A stretch of 64,000 nucleotides of DNA from DATBGS01 sp036557885 (GCA_036557885.1 DATBGS010000140.1:1-64000), one strand, 5' to 3'; shown: positions 24,031 through 33,819, counted from the first letter of the stretch. Numbers and translations are program-made. Notes: generated from the letters alone by a model not told the origin.

Positions 24031-24837
24031 TTAATCAAGAAAGTGTTCGTCAAGGAGGGTGATCAGGTCGTGGAAGAGGAGCGTCTCAAATTCTTCTGTC
24101 TTTGGATAGGGCTTGTAGAGTCCCTTCAGGGGTGCAGACGGTCCTCCTTCGAATTGATTGAAGAACTCGTTTACCCGTTCCCATTGTTCCCTGTCCAGGT
24201 CTTTCGGGAGCCGGTTTATCTGCTTCCGATAGAGCATGATGTGAGGTTTTCGCTGCTTCTGGTGGCTCTCATACGCGCTCATAAACTCATATTCAGTACC
24301 TGACTTATAGTGCTTCCCGGTACTCTCAACAAGCACGGGGGTTCCCATGCGCTGGGAGAGGATGCAGATAAAAATATCCGCTTTCCCTGCCTCCAGCATA
24401 TAGCGGTTCACGATTATTTGTGGCTCGTCCCCGGCCTCTGGCGGCACGTCGGTTTCATATCTGAGCGCCTTCAGGACATAGTGTTTTGAAATGGAAGCGA
24501 GGTCATTGCAGTGCTGAACGGCGCGTATGGCCGCTTCACGCTCCTTCATTACATCCCTGGGAGAAGAGATGAAGACCGTAAGTTGTTTTACTGGATGGCC
24601 TTCGGCTTCCTCGATTCCCGCCGGGGTAAGAACGAAGAAGTGATAGGTATGAGTAGGGCCACTCCTGATCCTGGTCGTGATCAGACCATCTTTCTGAAGT
24701 TTATCAACTTCTGACTTGACCTCATGCAAGGGTTTCCTAAAACGTTCAGCAAAATCTTCTTCATCGAGTGCCAGGGTCGGGTCATCCTTTCCCTCGTAGA
24801 GGATTTCTAAGATCTGCCTCCGTAACTCACGAGCCAT
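24031..24837 (-). CDS. Winged-helix plus DUF4062 protein, partner of the STAND NTPase
   Basis: 268 aa, GGGAG upstream of the ATG. Residues 1-80 are a winged-helix-like domain (helices, then D-G-L-I-T-T-R-I-R-S-G-P-T-H-T-Y-H). From residue 84 comes a DUF4062 domain: LTVFISSPRDVMKEREAA, A-D-I-F-I-C-I-L-S-Q-R-M-G-T-P and S-G-T-E-Y-E-F-M-S-A-Y, a flavodoxin-like fold related to TIR/SLOG domains and often fused to STAND or defence NTPases. Here it is a separate gene 43 bases downstream of the NTPase. Probable nucleotide-sensing or effector role; no enzyme activity can be read directly. Confidence 0.8.
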   Translation of the reverse strand: MARELRRQILEILYEGKDDPTLALDEEDFAERFRKPLHEVKSEVDKLQKDGLITTRIRSGPTHTYHFFVLTPAGIEEAEGHPVKQLTVFISSPRDVMKEREAAIRAVQHCNDLASISKHYVLKALRYETDVPPEAGDEPQIIVNRYMLEAGKADIFICILSQRMGTPVLVESTGKHYKSGTEYEFMSAYESHQKQRKPHIMLYRKQINRLPKDLDREQWERVNEFFNQFEGGPSAPLKGLYKPYPKTEEFETLLFHDLITLLDEHFLD

Positions 24838-24880
24838 TCTTTCTCCCCCGCTTTCTTAAAAAGTACCAGAACAGCACGCG

Positions 24881-27800
24881 CTACTTTGGTTGCCGTAGTG
24901 CCTCGCCCTGATAGATCACGTTGATCACTTCTCGAAGTAAGTAATCAATCAGGCCACGCAAGTTCTTACAATCAGCGGCCCTCGCAAATAAGCCGATTAG
25001 CCTGTCTCGTAATACCGGCTGATCGGCTACCAAGAGGGAAAAGGCAACGCGAAACAGCCGTAATCCAAGCAGATCGCCAACTTTTTCGGGAGATTCGCTG
25101 GTGATTACTTGCAGACGGAATTCCGCTAGCTCCGCTAGCGCCTGTTGTTCTTTGTCCGAGAGCAGCGCCTTTTGTTCTTCGAGAAATGCATCAACTGCGT
25201 CCGGGTAGCGGGTACGCATCCGCCCCAGGAGGGTGGAAAGAAGTTTTCCCATCTCGGCAATCTGGTGGCGTTCTTTGAAAAAGAAGGCCAACGTGTCGAA
25301 TACGGGCTGAGGTGCCTCCATCTCAAAAGCAACAAGCGGCAGATGAACGGACAGGAGCAGCTTGAAGAATTTTTCATTCTTCAGCTTCAGAGCGGTGGTA
25401 ATACGCGATTTGAGCCAGTCGTCGGGGGCGACCTGCTTGCGCTGGCTCTCCCTCCGTTTGTAGTCGTAGTAGATATATTGTCCCAGAAAGATGGCTTGCG
25501 GGTCTTCGACATCAATCCAGGCGGCGCTGTGCCCAGGCTTGGCGTAATAGCGCTGGCAGCGCTCCATAAACTCGAAGAAACATTCAAATACCTCATCATT
25601 ATTTGGGTTTGTATCGAGGACTGGCGTTACTGCGAACGCGATACCAGTGAGCCACAAATTCGGGGGCTGCGCGTTTTCCGCAGCATCAAAGAGATCCCGC
25701 ATCAAAGGCAGGGCGACACTGGGGTTACGGGCCAGGTGGACAGACAAGCCAATGCAACTCACCGGCTGGAGGATCCCATCCATAATGGGGATGGCTGCCA
25801 GGAAATCCTGTTTTACCTCTTCGTACGTATAGGCGCCTTCCGTTGGGTCAATATATCTGGTTAAGCGGCGATAGAGGGCTTTCTCGGCTGCGTTCCGGTG
25901 GAAAAACGCTTCGAAGCTGGGATCCCTGATGGGCAGGTTTTCAGGAAGTTGTTTAATCCAGAGAAAAGCCAGGCTGATGGCGAACGAGAACAGGCTCTCG
26001 CGGATTCTACTACGCACTAGTCTGCTGAAGCGATTGGAAGACTCGCTGATTCCAAGGAGGCGCCCGATGATCATATGCCAGAGGTGCTGAAGATGTTCCA
26101 GCACTTCGCCATCATGTGGATGGTCAAAGATGATGATCAGCGACAATCCTAAAGCCGATTCAAACGCAGCCAGGTTTGGGATGAGGTGGCGTGCCGTCTC
26201 TTTGCCCAGATAGTCTAAAACCGCAAAACCAGCCTGACGATCCCGTTTCCAGAGCAGATAGCCAAAGCGCACTGTCGCCGCTCGAACCGCCGAATCAGGC
26301 TGGAGGCCCGCTCGCTGTAATATCTCTACGAAACCAAGATTGCTGGCAACCTCTGCGGCAATCTTCCCGGCATTCTGGGCGCCGGTGTCGGGTGCTTTCC
26401 CTGATCGCCTGATAAACTGAAGCGCTTGTCGGACGCTGGAGGTCTTCTCCGCTATGGGAGTAAACCGTCTGAGCAGTGGCTCTACTTGCTCCGGCTGATC
26501 CACGCCATAACTGGTAAGGGTGTCAATCATCATCTCCTTCACACGCTGAAGGGTGTCAATCTTCACCTCCTTCACATGCTGATGGTTCGAGTAACAGAGG
26601 ATGGTAATCGTTTGAGTATCTCCGGCATCAAGCTGTTGCAGCAGAGCGTTTCTGATTGCACCCCAGAGAAATGGTTTGTCTGGGGTTAGCTTGATCAGAT
26701 GCAAATAAAATGCTACCTTGTCTAATTGGTCAGCACTCAGTTCTGCCAGTCTTTTGCCGATGAAATATTCATAGAAACGCTCATATTTAAAGGCGATTGC
26801 CCGCTGTATGCCAGGGCCGCTCCCTGTTTTCTGGTGAGTGAGAATGCTGAGGTCTGCCAGTCTGTTGAAGGCTTGATTGACGCTATCGCTATAAATCGCT
26901 TCATGGAGTCCACCGCCTGCGGCGCGGATTTCTTTCAGTGTTATCTTATTGTCATAGTGCTCACCACTGACCATTATGGGAACGAGCCGTTGCTCCAGCA
27001 ACTCCACATCTGCTTCTTCCAACTTCCTCCTTGACTGGCTCTTTAAGAGAGAATGTATATACAATTTCACCAGTTCAGTGACACGAATTCTGTTAGGAAT
27101 AACGCTGTTTTGGTAGGTGGTTGCCACTAACAGGAGATTGAGTGGTTCGCGGAGCACTTCCTTCACAGAAAAAGAGAGGTCAGTAAATGGCGTTTGCAAG
27201 GAAAACTTCGCCTGGTATTTCACATAAGCCAGGGATAATTCCTGCGGGGTAAAAGGGTCCATTTGCTCAGAGTAGTTGAACCCCTCAAGCGGGTTCTCGA
27301 CCGAACTTGAACCCTTTGCGCGATAATATTTCGACTCATCAAGATTCACCCCACGCCTGATAGCCTGCCAGGTTTCGGGGCGCGAGCTAAAAATGATCTT
27401 GAGCCAGGGCCGCTTTGCTGATCTTTGAACCAAATCGTCTAACTGTTGCAGCAGCTTTTGCGCAGAGGCGCTCTCATTGATCGCGTCAACACACAGGATG
27501 ACGCGCCGGTTGTGAGCGCTTGCAATCTTACCGATCTCTTGCCAGAGGCTTTCTATCTTTTTGTCTGGAATGGTGATTCGCTCTTCAAAGTCTTGCTTGA
27601 TGATCTCCTCAAGGGACTTATCAGAATGCAAGAGCGCTCCATCGTACATCAGCATGCAAACGGTATCTGGGCGTGTTTCACGCAGGTATTGATTGAAGGA
27701 GAGCAGAAAATTGGTCTTGCCAACGCCAGATCTGCCGATCAAGACAAAGCAGCGCTCAGGCGAGTCGTCAAGAAATCTGAGCAATTCCTCCAGGGTCTTC

Positions 27801-28852
27801 TGACGCTGCAAGTACACATCTTCGCTGTACTTGCCCCGCGCCGTTTCCATGCATTGTTGGGTAATATCAGCGCTGAGCCGCTTCAACTCCTCCCAGGTAA
27901 GCTGCCTGGCCTGCTGATATTTCTGTCTGGCATCTTGCAGCGAGCCATAAAAAAATTCAATGAAGGCGTGTAAGTAGCGTTTCATGGGGAAACTATCATC
28001 CGAAGTAGATAACAGATAAAACAATTCATCAGAAAGAAAATGATCATACAGCGCAACTTCTGCTGAGACTTCTTCACTCTTGACAGCTTGTTCGTCCCAG
28101 AAGATCAGCAGGGGATGCAGGGAAAGAAGAGCGTTGCTCCTGGCACGCAGATAAAACCTGCCTGGAAAAAGAGCAGTTTCCCCAGAGGAGGCTCCATGTG
28201 TTGTAACATCACCAGCCCCCTTAAAAAGCTCAAACGTGTAAGAACTGTGAAGCACCTCCAGAACTCGAATAAGATCATAGGAAGCAAGAAACGTGGTGGC
28301 TTGCAAGAGGAGGCGTAGTTGGTCGTTAAGCTTGTTCGCTTTCTCTTCCCATTCGCTTTCACTCAACGAGAGCGCGTGCTGTTGGGTGAGTTTGGCTGAG
28401 AATTCTGCAAGGCTCTCGATGATCGCTTGCTCCTCCTTGCGCGACGTGTGGGGATGGTGAGCGGTATCCCAATAGAAGTCGTACAGTTCAGTTATGGAGA
28501 AGAGATCACGTTTGTGCTGGTACGTCTCCATCACCTTGAAGAACACTTTTTTCCAGCCATCAATGGTTAAATTATCAAAGCCCTCTAGCAGCAGGGTGCT
28601 CAGTTCGACTAAACTGTCAAAATCCTTTTCTAGCACTTTGTTCAATTCGGCATTTTTTTCTCTCTCCCGATTATGGAGGAGGTATTGGCTGACGAGTATG
28701 ATGGTGAGCATGCGCAGCCACAACTCATAAATTCGGGTAATGATCTGGACACGATCACGCGCAGCGGTGGTTTCAAGCAAGGTCTGGTAGCGCCTTGCGA
28801 TGAATGTGGGCATGCCATTCAGGATGAGCTTATCGAACTCAACTTGATCCAT
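24881..28852 (-). CDS. Large STAND-type P-loop NTPase (1323 aa)
   Basis: GGAGG ribosome site before ATG. Residues 1-360 are helical. The Walker A is FVLIGRSGVGKT near residues 370-381, and the Walker B is RRVILCVDAINES near 445-457. A sensor-type S-S-R-P-E-T-W follows at about 495. The remaining 800 residues are helical and carry no obvious TPR or WD motif. STAND NTPases are signal-gated switches; many bacterial ones act in antiviral defence or programmed death. The gene has its own promoter and is AT-richer than the metabolic genes. It pairs with a DUF4062 gene downstream. Confidence 0.8.
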   Translation of the reverse strand: MDQVEFDKLILNGMPTFIARRYQTLLETTAARDRVQIITRIYELWLRMLTIILVSQYLLHNREREKNAELNKVLEKDFDSLVELSTLLLEGFDNLTIDGWKKVFFKVMETYQHKRDLFSITELYDFYWDTAHHPHTSRKEEQAIIESLAEFSAKLTQQHALSLSESEWEEKANKLNDQLRLLLQATTFLASYDLIRVLEVLHSSYTFELFKGAGDVTTHGASSGETALFPGRFYLRARSNALLSLHPLLIFWDEQAVKSEEVSAEVALYDHFLSDELFYLLSTSDDSFPMKRYLHAFIEFFYGSLQDARQKYQQARQLTWEELKRLSADITQQCMETARGKYSEDVYLQRQKTLEELLRFLDDSPERCFVLIGRSGVGKTNFLLSFNQYLRETRPDTVCMLMYDGALLHSDKSLEEIIKQDFEERITIPDKKIESLWQEIGKIASAHNRRVILCVDAINESASAQKLLQQLDDLVQRSAKRPWLKIIFSSRPETWQAIRRGVNLDESKYYRAKGSSSVENPLEGFNYSEQMDPFTPQELSLAYVKYQAKFSLQTPFTDLSFSVKEVLREPLNLLLVATTYQNSVIPNRIRVTELVKLYIHSLLKSQSRRKLEEADVELLEQRLVPIMVSGEHYDNKITLKEIRAAGGGLHEAIYSDSVNQAFNRLADLSILTHQKTGSGPGIQRAIAFKYERFYEYFIGKRLAELSADQLDKVAFYLHLIKLTPDKPFLWGAIRNALLQQLDAGDTQTITILCYSNHQHVKEVKIDTLQRVKEMMIDTLTSYGVDQPEQVEPLLRRFTPIAEKTSSVRQALQFIRRSGKAPDTGAQNAGKIAAEVASNLGFVEILQRAGLQPDSAVRAATVRFGYLLWKRDRQAGFAVLDYLGKETARHLIPNLAAFESALGLSLIIIFDHPHDGEVLEHLQHLWHMIIGRLLGISESSNRFSRLVRSRIRESLFSFAISLAFLWIKQLPENLPIRDPSFEAFFHRNAAEKALYRRLTRYIDPTEGAYTYEEVKQDFLAAIPIMDGILQPVSCIGLSVHLARNPSVALPLMRDLFDAAENAQPPNLWLTGIAFAVTPVLDTNPNNDEVFECFFEFMERCQRYYAKPGHSAAWIDVEDPQAIFLGQYIYYDYKRRESQRKQVAPDDWLKSRITTALKLKNEKFFKLLLSVHLPLVAFEMEAPQPVFDTLAFFFKERHQIAEMGKLLSTLLGRMRTRYPDAVDAFLEEQKALLSDKEQQALAELAEFRLQVITSESPEKVGDLLGLRLFRVAFSLLVADQPVLRDRLIGLFARAADCKNLRGLIDYLLREVINVIYQGEALRQPK

Positions 28853-28927
28853 AAGAGAACCTCCCGAATATGAGGTGCAACCACCATCTTTCAGGCATTC
28901 ACAAGCTGTCTCGCGCTGATGTTTGGG

Positions 28928-28956
28928 AGTATAAAGTGTTTTGACGAAGCTGTCAA
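28928..28956 (-). promoter_or_regulatory. Sigma-70-type promoter for the STAND/DUF4062 genes
   Basis: On the minus strand: TTGACA (28956-28951), a 17-base spacer, then TATACT (28933-28928), about 70 bases upstream of the STAND start. This is the best match to consensus in the window. Confidence 0.75.
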
Positions 28957-29103
28957 TATGTAATTTGATCCTCTACCCAGTAGAAAAAACCTGCGAGGCA
29001 CGTTAGAGTGGTGCCAGCTCTACCTGGGGAGGGGCTATTTTCGATGTATCGAAGAAAGCCGTTTTTGTTGGAGCACAAGCCCGCCTATCTCCGCGCGGGC
29101 GCA

Positions 29104-29772
29104 TTATGCCTTGTGCTTTGGCGGCTGCTTCGTCCCGGCTGTGAGCGCCACTGCCTGGCGCTGCTTCTCCGCTTCGTCGCTGGTTTGCGTTTGAGCGCGT
29201 TCTAGTGCCTGCTTGAATTGCCGCTTGAGTTTAGCGAAACGCCGTTCTTGCCAAACCAGATATGCTTCGTGCAAGAGATACATGCCCCCATAGGGAAAAT
29301 CCCCTTCTGGCTTCGTATGATCCTCAAAAAATGTGGGAACCTTACTTAACAGCGCCCAGCGATCATGCAGGCCAGCACCCAGCATCAGCAAAATAAAATC
29401 TTTGTCCACTTGCTGTTTCTTCAACAACAGCCCTACCTGATGATAGAAGGCCATAAGGTCGTGGAGATATTGCTCTTGTTGTTTCAGGTCTTGCGCCTCC
29501 TCCGGGGTGCTTGCGGAGTGAAGGAAATGCTGGTCATATTCGTTCTTGTTGGCAAAGCCATCCGTTTTTGCTCTGAGCGCATTGCGCGCGGCGGCACGCC
29601 CAGCACGGACGCGCTCACTGTTGTAGGCTTCATAGGTGGCCCAGCCATTGGCATTCAGCCGATCACTATAGGAGGCGCGATAGGTCACATAGAGCGCGAG
29701 GCCAGAGATGAGAATACTCAGGATACTGATGAGCAGGCTTCCGTAATTTTGCAGGAATATTGAGAGGTCCAT
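29104..29772 (-). CDS. Hypothetical single-span membrane protein (222 aa)
   Basis: One transmembrane segment at residues 13-31 (L-L-I-S-I-L-S-I-L-I-S-G-L-A-L), then a soluble, charged alpha-helical domain. It resembles DUF4760-type small membrane proteins with a C-terminal helical tail (K-L-K-R-Q-F-K-Q-A-L-E-R-A). It is upstream of the STAND gene on the same strand, but 251 bases and a promoter lie between, so it is probably a separate transcript. Function unknown; a membrane partner of the defence-like unit is conceivable. Confidence 0.65.
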   Translation of the reverse strand: MDLSIFLQNYGSLLISILSILISGLALYVTYRASYSDRLNANGWATYEAYNSERVRAGRAAARNALRAKTDGFANKNEYDQHFLHSASTPEEAQDLKQQEQYLHDLMAFYHQVGLLLKKQQVDKDFILLMLGAGLHDRWALLSKVPTFFEDHTKPEGDFPYGGMYLLHEAYLVWQERRFAKLKRQFKQALERAQTQTSDEAEKQRQAVALTAGTKQPPKHKA

Positions 29773-30170
29773 GCGACTCCCCCTTCTCTACGGTATCTTG
29801 CTATCAAGGGGCGCCTGCCAAAGTGTTGATTGTCAAGAACGCCCCACCGCTGCTGGCATACTGTATCATACTCCATCCATTTTGCCAAGTTTTGGTTGTG
29901 ACCACTCACTTCAGCGTTACTCATATTGCTCGTTCATCAACTTATCGAGTAGAAGCAGAGCACAGAAGGGGAGTGTTGCTCTTTGAGTTGGGGGTCCGCT
30001 GCCTTAAGTTTTGATGGGACGTGCCTGGCATAGTCTCTGCACAAGGGCAGGCTCGGCAGGGCTTCTCACGTTTCTTCTTTCTTCGTACGTAACTTCCCAC
30101 CCTGCGCGTGTCTACCTGATGTGTTTCCCTATGCTGTGACGATGCAGCCCCCGTTATGGAGGTCTTCCAA
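29773..30170. other. Gene-free interval between divergent genes, with one TTTCTTC motif
   Basis: Between the membrane protein (-) and the FAD oxidase (+). No open frame with a ribosome site is supported. The only notable element is a motif copy, TTTCTTCTTTCTTCGTA, at 30071-30087, about 85 bases before the oxidase start. No clear promoter hexamers were found. Confidence 0.6.
30071..30087 (+). repeat. TTTCTTC motif upstream of the FAD oxidase gene
   Basis: Plus strand TTTCTTCTTTCTTCGTA, in the same direction as the downstream gene. Confidence 0.8.
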
Positions 30171-31550
30171 ATGGCTATAAACGCGCTGGAGAGCGGCGCA
30201 TTACAAGCAAATATGCGCGGAGAACTCATTCAGCAAGGCGACGCGGGCTACGACGACGCCCGCAAAGTCTACAACGGCATGATAGATAAACACCCGCTGA
30301 TGATCGCCCGCTGCGCCGATGTCGCTGATGTCATTGCCGCAGTCAACTTTGGGCGCGAACATGGCCTGCTCGTCTCCATCCGGGGCGGCGGCCATAATGC
30401 CGGAGGGCTGGGCATCTGCGATGGTGGCCTGGTGATTGATCTGGCGCGCATCCGCTACACCCATGTCAACCCCGAAGCCGGAACCGTCAGAGTCGGCGGC
30501 GGCTCCACCTGGGGCGATGTAGACCACGCCACGCACGCCTTCGGCCTGGCGGTGCCCAGCGGCTTCATTTCCTCAACCGGCGTGGGCGGGCTGACCCTGG
30601 GCGGCGGCATGGGCTACCTGACCCGCGCCTACGGCCTCACCATTGACAACCTGCTCGCTGCCGATGTGGTGCTTGCCGATGGCAGCTTTGTGACGGCCAG
30701 CGAGCAACAGCGCCTTGATTTGTTCTGGGCGCTGCGCGGCGGCGGTGGCAACTTCGGCGTCGTCACCTCGTTTGTGTTCAAAGCCCATCCTGTTGATACC
30801 GTCTATGGTGGCCCGCTGCTGTGGGAATTGGACAAAGCGCCAGAATTGATGCGCTGGTATCGGGAGTTCATCCTCCAGGCTCCGCGCGATCTCAACGGCT
30901 TTTTCGCGTTCCTGGTCGTCCCGCCTGGGCCGCCGTTCCCCCAACATCTCCACAACAAGCACATGTGCGGCATTGTCTGGTGCTACACCGGGCCGCTGTC
31001 CCAGGCAGAAGCCGTGTTTGAGCCTATCCGCTCGCGGGTGCCGCCAGCGCTAGACATGGTTGGTCCCCTCCCGCATCCCGCGCTCCAGAGCATGTTCGAC
31101 CCCCTCTACCCGCCAGGGCTTCAATGGTATTGGAAAGCGGACTTTGTGAACGAACTGAGCGACGACGCCATCCAGCTTCATATCAAGTATGGCTCGCAGT
31201 TGCCAACCCCGCATTCAACGATACACCTCTATCCAATTGATGGGGCAGCGCATCAGGTGGGCAGAAACGATACCGCGTGGAGCTACCGCGACGCGAACTG
31301 GGCCGAGGTGATTGTAGGCGTTGACCCGGACCCGGCCAACCGCAGCAGCATCATCAACTGGGCTAGAAGCTACTGGGAAGCTGTGCATCCATATTCGGCG
31401 GGCGGCGCCTACGTCAACTTTATGATGGAAGAAGGCGCGGAGCGGGTGAAAGCCTCGTACCGAGATAACTATGACCGCCTGGCAGTGATCAAGCGCAAGT
31501 ACGACCCTGCCAACTTCTTCCGCGTGAACCAAAACATTCAACCTGCGTAG
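30171..31550 (+). CDS. FAD-linked oxidase, berberine-bridge-enzyme-like
   Basis: 459 aa from ATG 30171, with GGAGG upstream; an ATG at 30156 precedes that site and is less likely. The PCMH-type FAD-binding domain is clear: VSIRGGGHNAGGLGICDGG (the His is the usual attachment site for 8-alpha-histidyl FAD), GGSTWGDVDHATHAFGLAVPSG, TGVGGLTLGGGMGYL and G-G-G-G-N-F-G-V-V-T. The C-terminal BBE motif Y-V-N-F-M-M and Y-D-P-A-N-F-F-R-V-N-Q-N-I is intact. A second Cys attachment (bicovalent FAD) is not obvious. Probably oxidises a carbohydrate, alcohol or secondary metabolite. Confidence 0.9.
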   Translation: MAINALESGALQANMRGELIQQGDAGYDDARKVYNGMIDKHPLMIARCADVADVIAAVNFGREHGLLVSIRGGGHNAGGLGICDGGLVIDLARIRYTHVNPEAGTVRVGGGSTWGDVDHATHAFGLAVPSGFISSTGVGGLTLGGGMGYLTRAYGLTIDNLLAADVVLADGSFVTASEQQRLDLFWALRGGGGNFGVVTSFVFKAHPVDTVYGGPLLWELDKAPELMRWYREFILQAPRDLNGFFAFLVVPPGPPFPQHLHNKHMCGIVWCYTGPLSQAEAVFEPIRSRVPPALDMVGPLPHPALQSMFDPLYPPGLQWYWKADFVNELSDDAIQLHIKYGSQLPTPHSTIHLYPIDGAAHQVGRNDTAWSYRDANWAEVIVGVDPDPANRSSIINWARSYWEAVHPYSAGGAYVNFMMEEGAERVKASYRDNYDRLAVIKRKYDPANFFRVNQNIQPA

Positions 31551-31565
31551 AGCAACGCTCAAACG

Positions 31566-31625
31566 CGGCCCTTGCTTTGGGGTGGTGCGCTGCAACCAAT
31601 CGGAAAGCAAGGGCCGTTCTTTTTC
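31566..31625 (+). terminator. Intrinsic terminator after the FAD oxidase
   Basis: Stem CGGCCCTTGCTTT (31566-31578) with AAAGCAAGGGCCG (31604-31616), a perfect 13-bp pairing around a 25-base loop, followed by TTCTTTTTC. Confidence 0.9.
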
Positions 31626-31708
31626 TGGTCTTTTGGCGGGAAATATGGTATGCTGGGGATAGAACATGCGTTCTTGTCTTGAATCCAGCACTGCCAGGAG
31701 CCGTCACA

Positions 31709-32881
31709 GTGCCACGCGCCATCCTTCATCTCGATCTTGACGCCTTCTTCTGCGCTGTCGAGGAGCAGCGCGACCCCTCACTGGCTGGCAAGGCTTTTGC
31801 CGTTGGTGGCCGCCCAGAGGAGCGCGGCGTTGTCGCTTCCTGCTCCTATGCCGCCCGGCAGTTCGGCATCCATTCAGCTATGCCCATGTCTCAGGCGCTG
31901 CGGCGCTGCCCAACGCTGATCATCGTTTCTTCGCATTTCGCGGCCTATCGCGCCGCCTCCGTAGAGGTGATGGCGCGGCTGAAAGCGCTCACGCCGCTGG
32001 TGGAACAGATTTCGATTGATGAGGCATTTCTGGATGTGACCGCGCTGGAGACGCCCGGAGCAGTGCTGGCGCAGCAGCTTCAGCGCGTCATCCGCGAGGA
32101 ACTCGCGCTGCCCTGCTCGCTCGGCGTGGCGAGCAACAAGCTCGTTGCCAAGATCGCCACCGATGTCGGCAAGGCCGCCGCGAAGACAGGCACCGCGCCC
32201 TACGCGCTCTGCGTCGTGCCGCCCGGCACTGAGGCTGCTTTCCTCGCGCCGCTGCCCACGCGCGCCCTCTGGGGCATCGGCCCAAGGACGGCAGAACGGC
32301 TGGCCGCGCAGGGCATTCACACCATTGGCGACCTGGCACGTATTCCAGTGCTCGACCTGATTCGGCGCTTTGGCAAATATGGCGCAGACCTCGCAAAGCA
32401 CGCGCGGGGCGAGGACGAGCGGCCCATCCAGGTGTCACACATCGCCAAATCGCTCTCCAAAGAGCATACTTTTGCCCAGGATGTGCAGGAAGAACCACTG
32501 CTGCGCCAGACGCTTCAGGAACAGGCGGGCGAGGTCGCCAGGGCGCTGCAACGCAAGGGCTTTCGCGGTGCCACGATCACTCTGAAGCTGCGCTGGTCCG
32601 ATTTCACCACGCTCACCCGTCAGATGAGCCTGCCCACGCCCACCGACCAGGAGGCCAGCATCACCTCAGCGGCGCTCTGTCTCTTCGAGCAGACCTGGCA
32701 GGCTGGCCGCCCTGTCCGCCTGATAGGAGTAGGCGTCAGCGGCTTCAAAGCAGAAAGCGCGCAGATGAGCCTGTGGGAGACGCTCACTCCGCTGGAGGAA
32801 AAACGGCAGCAGGTGGAAGCTGCCCTGGCCCAGGTACGCGCCCGCTTTGGCGAAGAGGTTGTGCACTGGGGGCAGAAGTGA
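31709..32881 (+). CDS. dinB: DNA polymerase IV (Y-family translesion polymerase)
   Basis: 390 aa from GTG 31709, set by GGAG eight bases upstream and by the conserved N-terminus R-A-I-L-H-L-D-L-D-A-F-F; a longer in-frame extension runs through the terminator and is rejected. Catalytic carboxylates lie in LDLDAFFCAVEE and SIDEAFLDV. The helix-hairpin-helix thumb (L-W-G-I-G-P-R-T-A-E-R-L) and the little-finger domain are complete. Copies past damaged bases. No beta-clamp-binding QLxLF end is obvious. No SOS box was recognised. Confidence 0.92.
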   Translation: MPRAILHLDLDAFFCAVEEQRDPSLAGKAFAVGGRPEERGVVASCSYAARQFGIHSAMPMSQALRRCPTLIIVSSHFAAYRAASVEVMARLKALTPLVEQISIDEAFLDVTALETPGAVLAQQLQRVIREELALPCSLGVASNKLVAKIATDVGKAAAKTGTAPYALCVVPPGTEAAFLAPLPTRALWGIGPRTAERLAAQGIHTIGDLARIPVLDLIRRFGKYGADLAKHARGEDERPIQVSHIAKSLSKEHTFAQDVQEEPLLRQTLQEQAGEVARALQRKGFRGATITLKLRWSDFTTLTRQMSLPTPTDQEASITSAALCLFEQTWQAGRPVRLIGVGVSGFKAESAQMSLWETLTPLEEKRQQVEAALAQVRARFGEEVVHWGQK

Positions 32882-32896
32882 AAGATTGCGGATTTT

Positions 32897-33721
32897 TCAG
32901 GGAACCCACAAGCCTCCATGCCCTGAGATGGCAATCGTCAGCGAGCCAACGAAAATCACCAGGCACAGCGCCAGCACCGCGTAGTCGCGGAATTGATAGC
33001 GCAGTTCTTGCGACCACGTGCGCTGCTTGCTCCCAAAGGCGTGCAGGTTCATCGCGTCTATCACGTCTTCGCTCTTGAGGATGGCCCCAATGGTGATGGG
33101 AATAATCAGCGGCGCCGTATGGCGAATGGCCTTGATGATGCCCCCGGCCCGCTCCAGTTCATAGCCACGCGCCCGCTGCGCCTCCAGCGTCAGCGAAAAA
33201 TCGCGCGCCAGCGTCGGGACAAAGCGCACCGCCAGATCAAGCGCAAAGCTGATCGAATCCGGCAGGCCCAGCCGCCGGAACGCCACGCCATACACCGCTG
33301 GATTAATCGTAAAGGGCAGCACCACCGCCAACGCCGCCATCGTAAAGATGCGCACCAGTTGCGAGAGCGCAAACACCAGCCGCGCCTCACTCATCTCCAC
33401 CACCAGCGGCCCAAACTGCCCGCGCCAGAAGACATGTTCCGTCGTAATAACGCCAACGCCGCCGCGCCCCGTCAGCAGCGTCAGCGCCGTCAGGAAGAAG
33501 AACAACGCCCCCGCGAAAATCCAGAAGCGGCGTAGTTCGCGCCAGGTGAGTTTTGCCAGCCCTAGCTGGCAAACAGCAACCACAAAAGGGATGAGCAGCA
33601 GACGGACATCCCAGAGAAACACCGCCGCCAGCGAAAGCAGCACCACGCCCACCAGCCGCGTGCGCGGGTCAAGCCGCTGAATGAAGGAATCGCGTTCTTT
33701 GTAGCTCCAGGTAGCGATCAT
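32897..33721 (-). CDS. ecfT: Energy-coupling factor (ECF) transporter transmembrane component EcfT
   Basis: 274 aa from ATG 33721 with GAGGA upstream; the longer frame to 33805 only translates a palindromic repeat. Several membrane segments, plus the coupling-helix signature of EcfT/CbiQ: A-R-D-F-S-L-T-L-E-A-Q-R-A-R-G-Y-E and later D-A-M-N-L-H-A-F-G. The first Ala-Arg-Gly-type motif couples to the ATPases. It is the last gene of the A-S-T set on the minus strand. Confidence 0.88.
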   Translation of the reverse strand: MIATWSYKERDSFIQRLDPRTRLVGVVLLSLAAVFLWDVRLLLIPFVVAVCQLGLAKLTWRELRRFWIFAGALFFFLTALTLLTGRGGVGVITTEHVFWRGQFGPLVVEMSEARLVFALSQLVRIFTMAALAVVLPFTINPAVYGVAFRRLGLPDSISFALDLAVRFVPTLARDFSLTLEAQRARGYELERAGGIIKAIRHTAPLIIPITIGAILKSEDVIDAMNLHAFGSKQRTWSQELRYQFRDYAVLALCLVIFVGSLTIAISGHGGLWVP

Positions 33722-33741
33722 GGCATCCTCATATGGGCAGT

Positions 33742-33803
33742 GCTTGTAGCACCGGCGTCCCTGCCGGTGCAGCGTCCCCGCCAGAGTCGGCGGGGCTACA
33801 AGC
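33742..33803. repeat. GTAGC palindromic repeat between EcfS and EcfT genes
   Basis: GCTTGTAGCACCGGCGTCC at the left, GGCGGGGCTACAAGC at the right. It separates two genes of one transporter and may reduce expression of the second gene or mark mRNA processing. Confidence 0.8.
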
Positions 33804-33819
33804 ATACGCCTTGTGAGCG

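Noticed and set aside
31577..31708. 44-residue N-terminal extension of DNA polymerase IV
   Set aside because: It overlaps a strong intrinsic terminator, and family alignment begins at the GTG 31709 start.
33722..33805. Longer N-terminus of EcfT
   Set aside because: It translates an intergenic palindromic repeat; GAGGA precedes ATG 33721.
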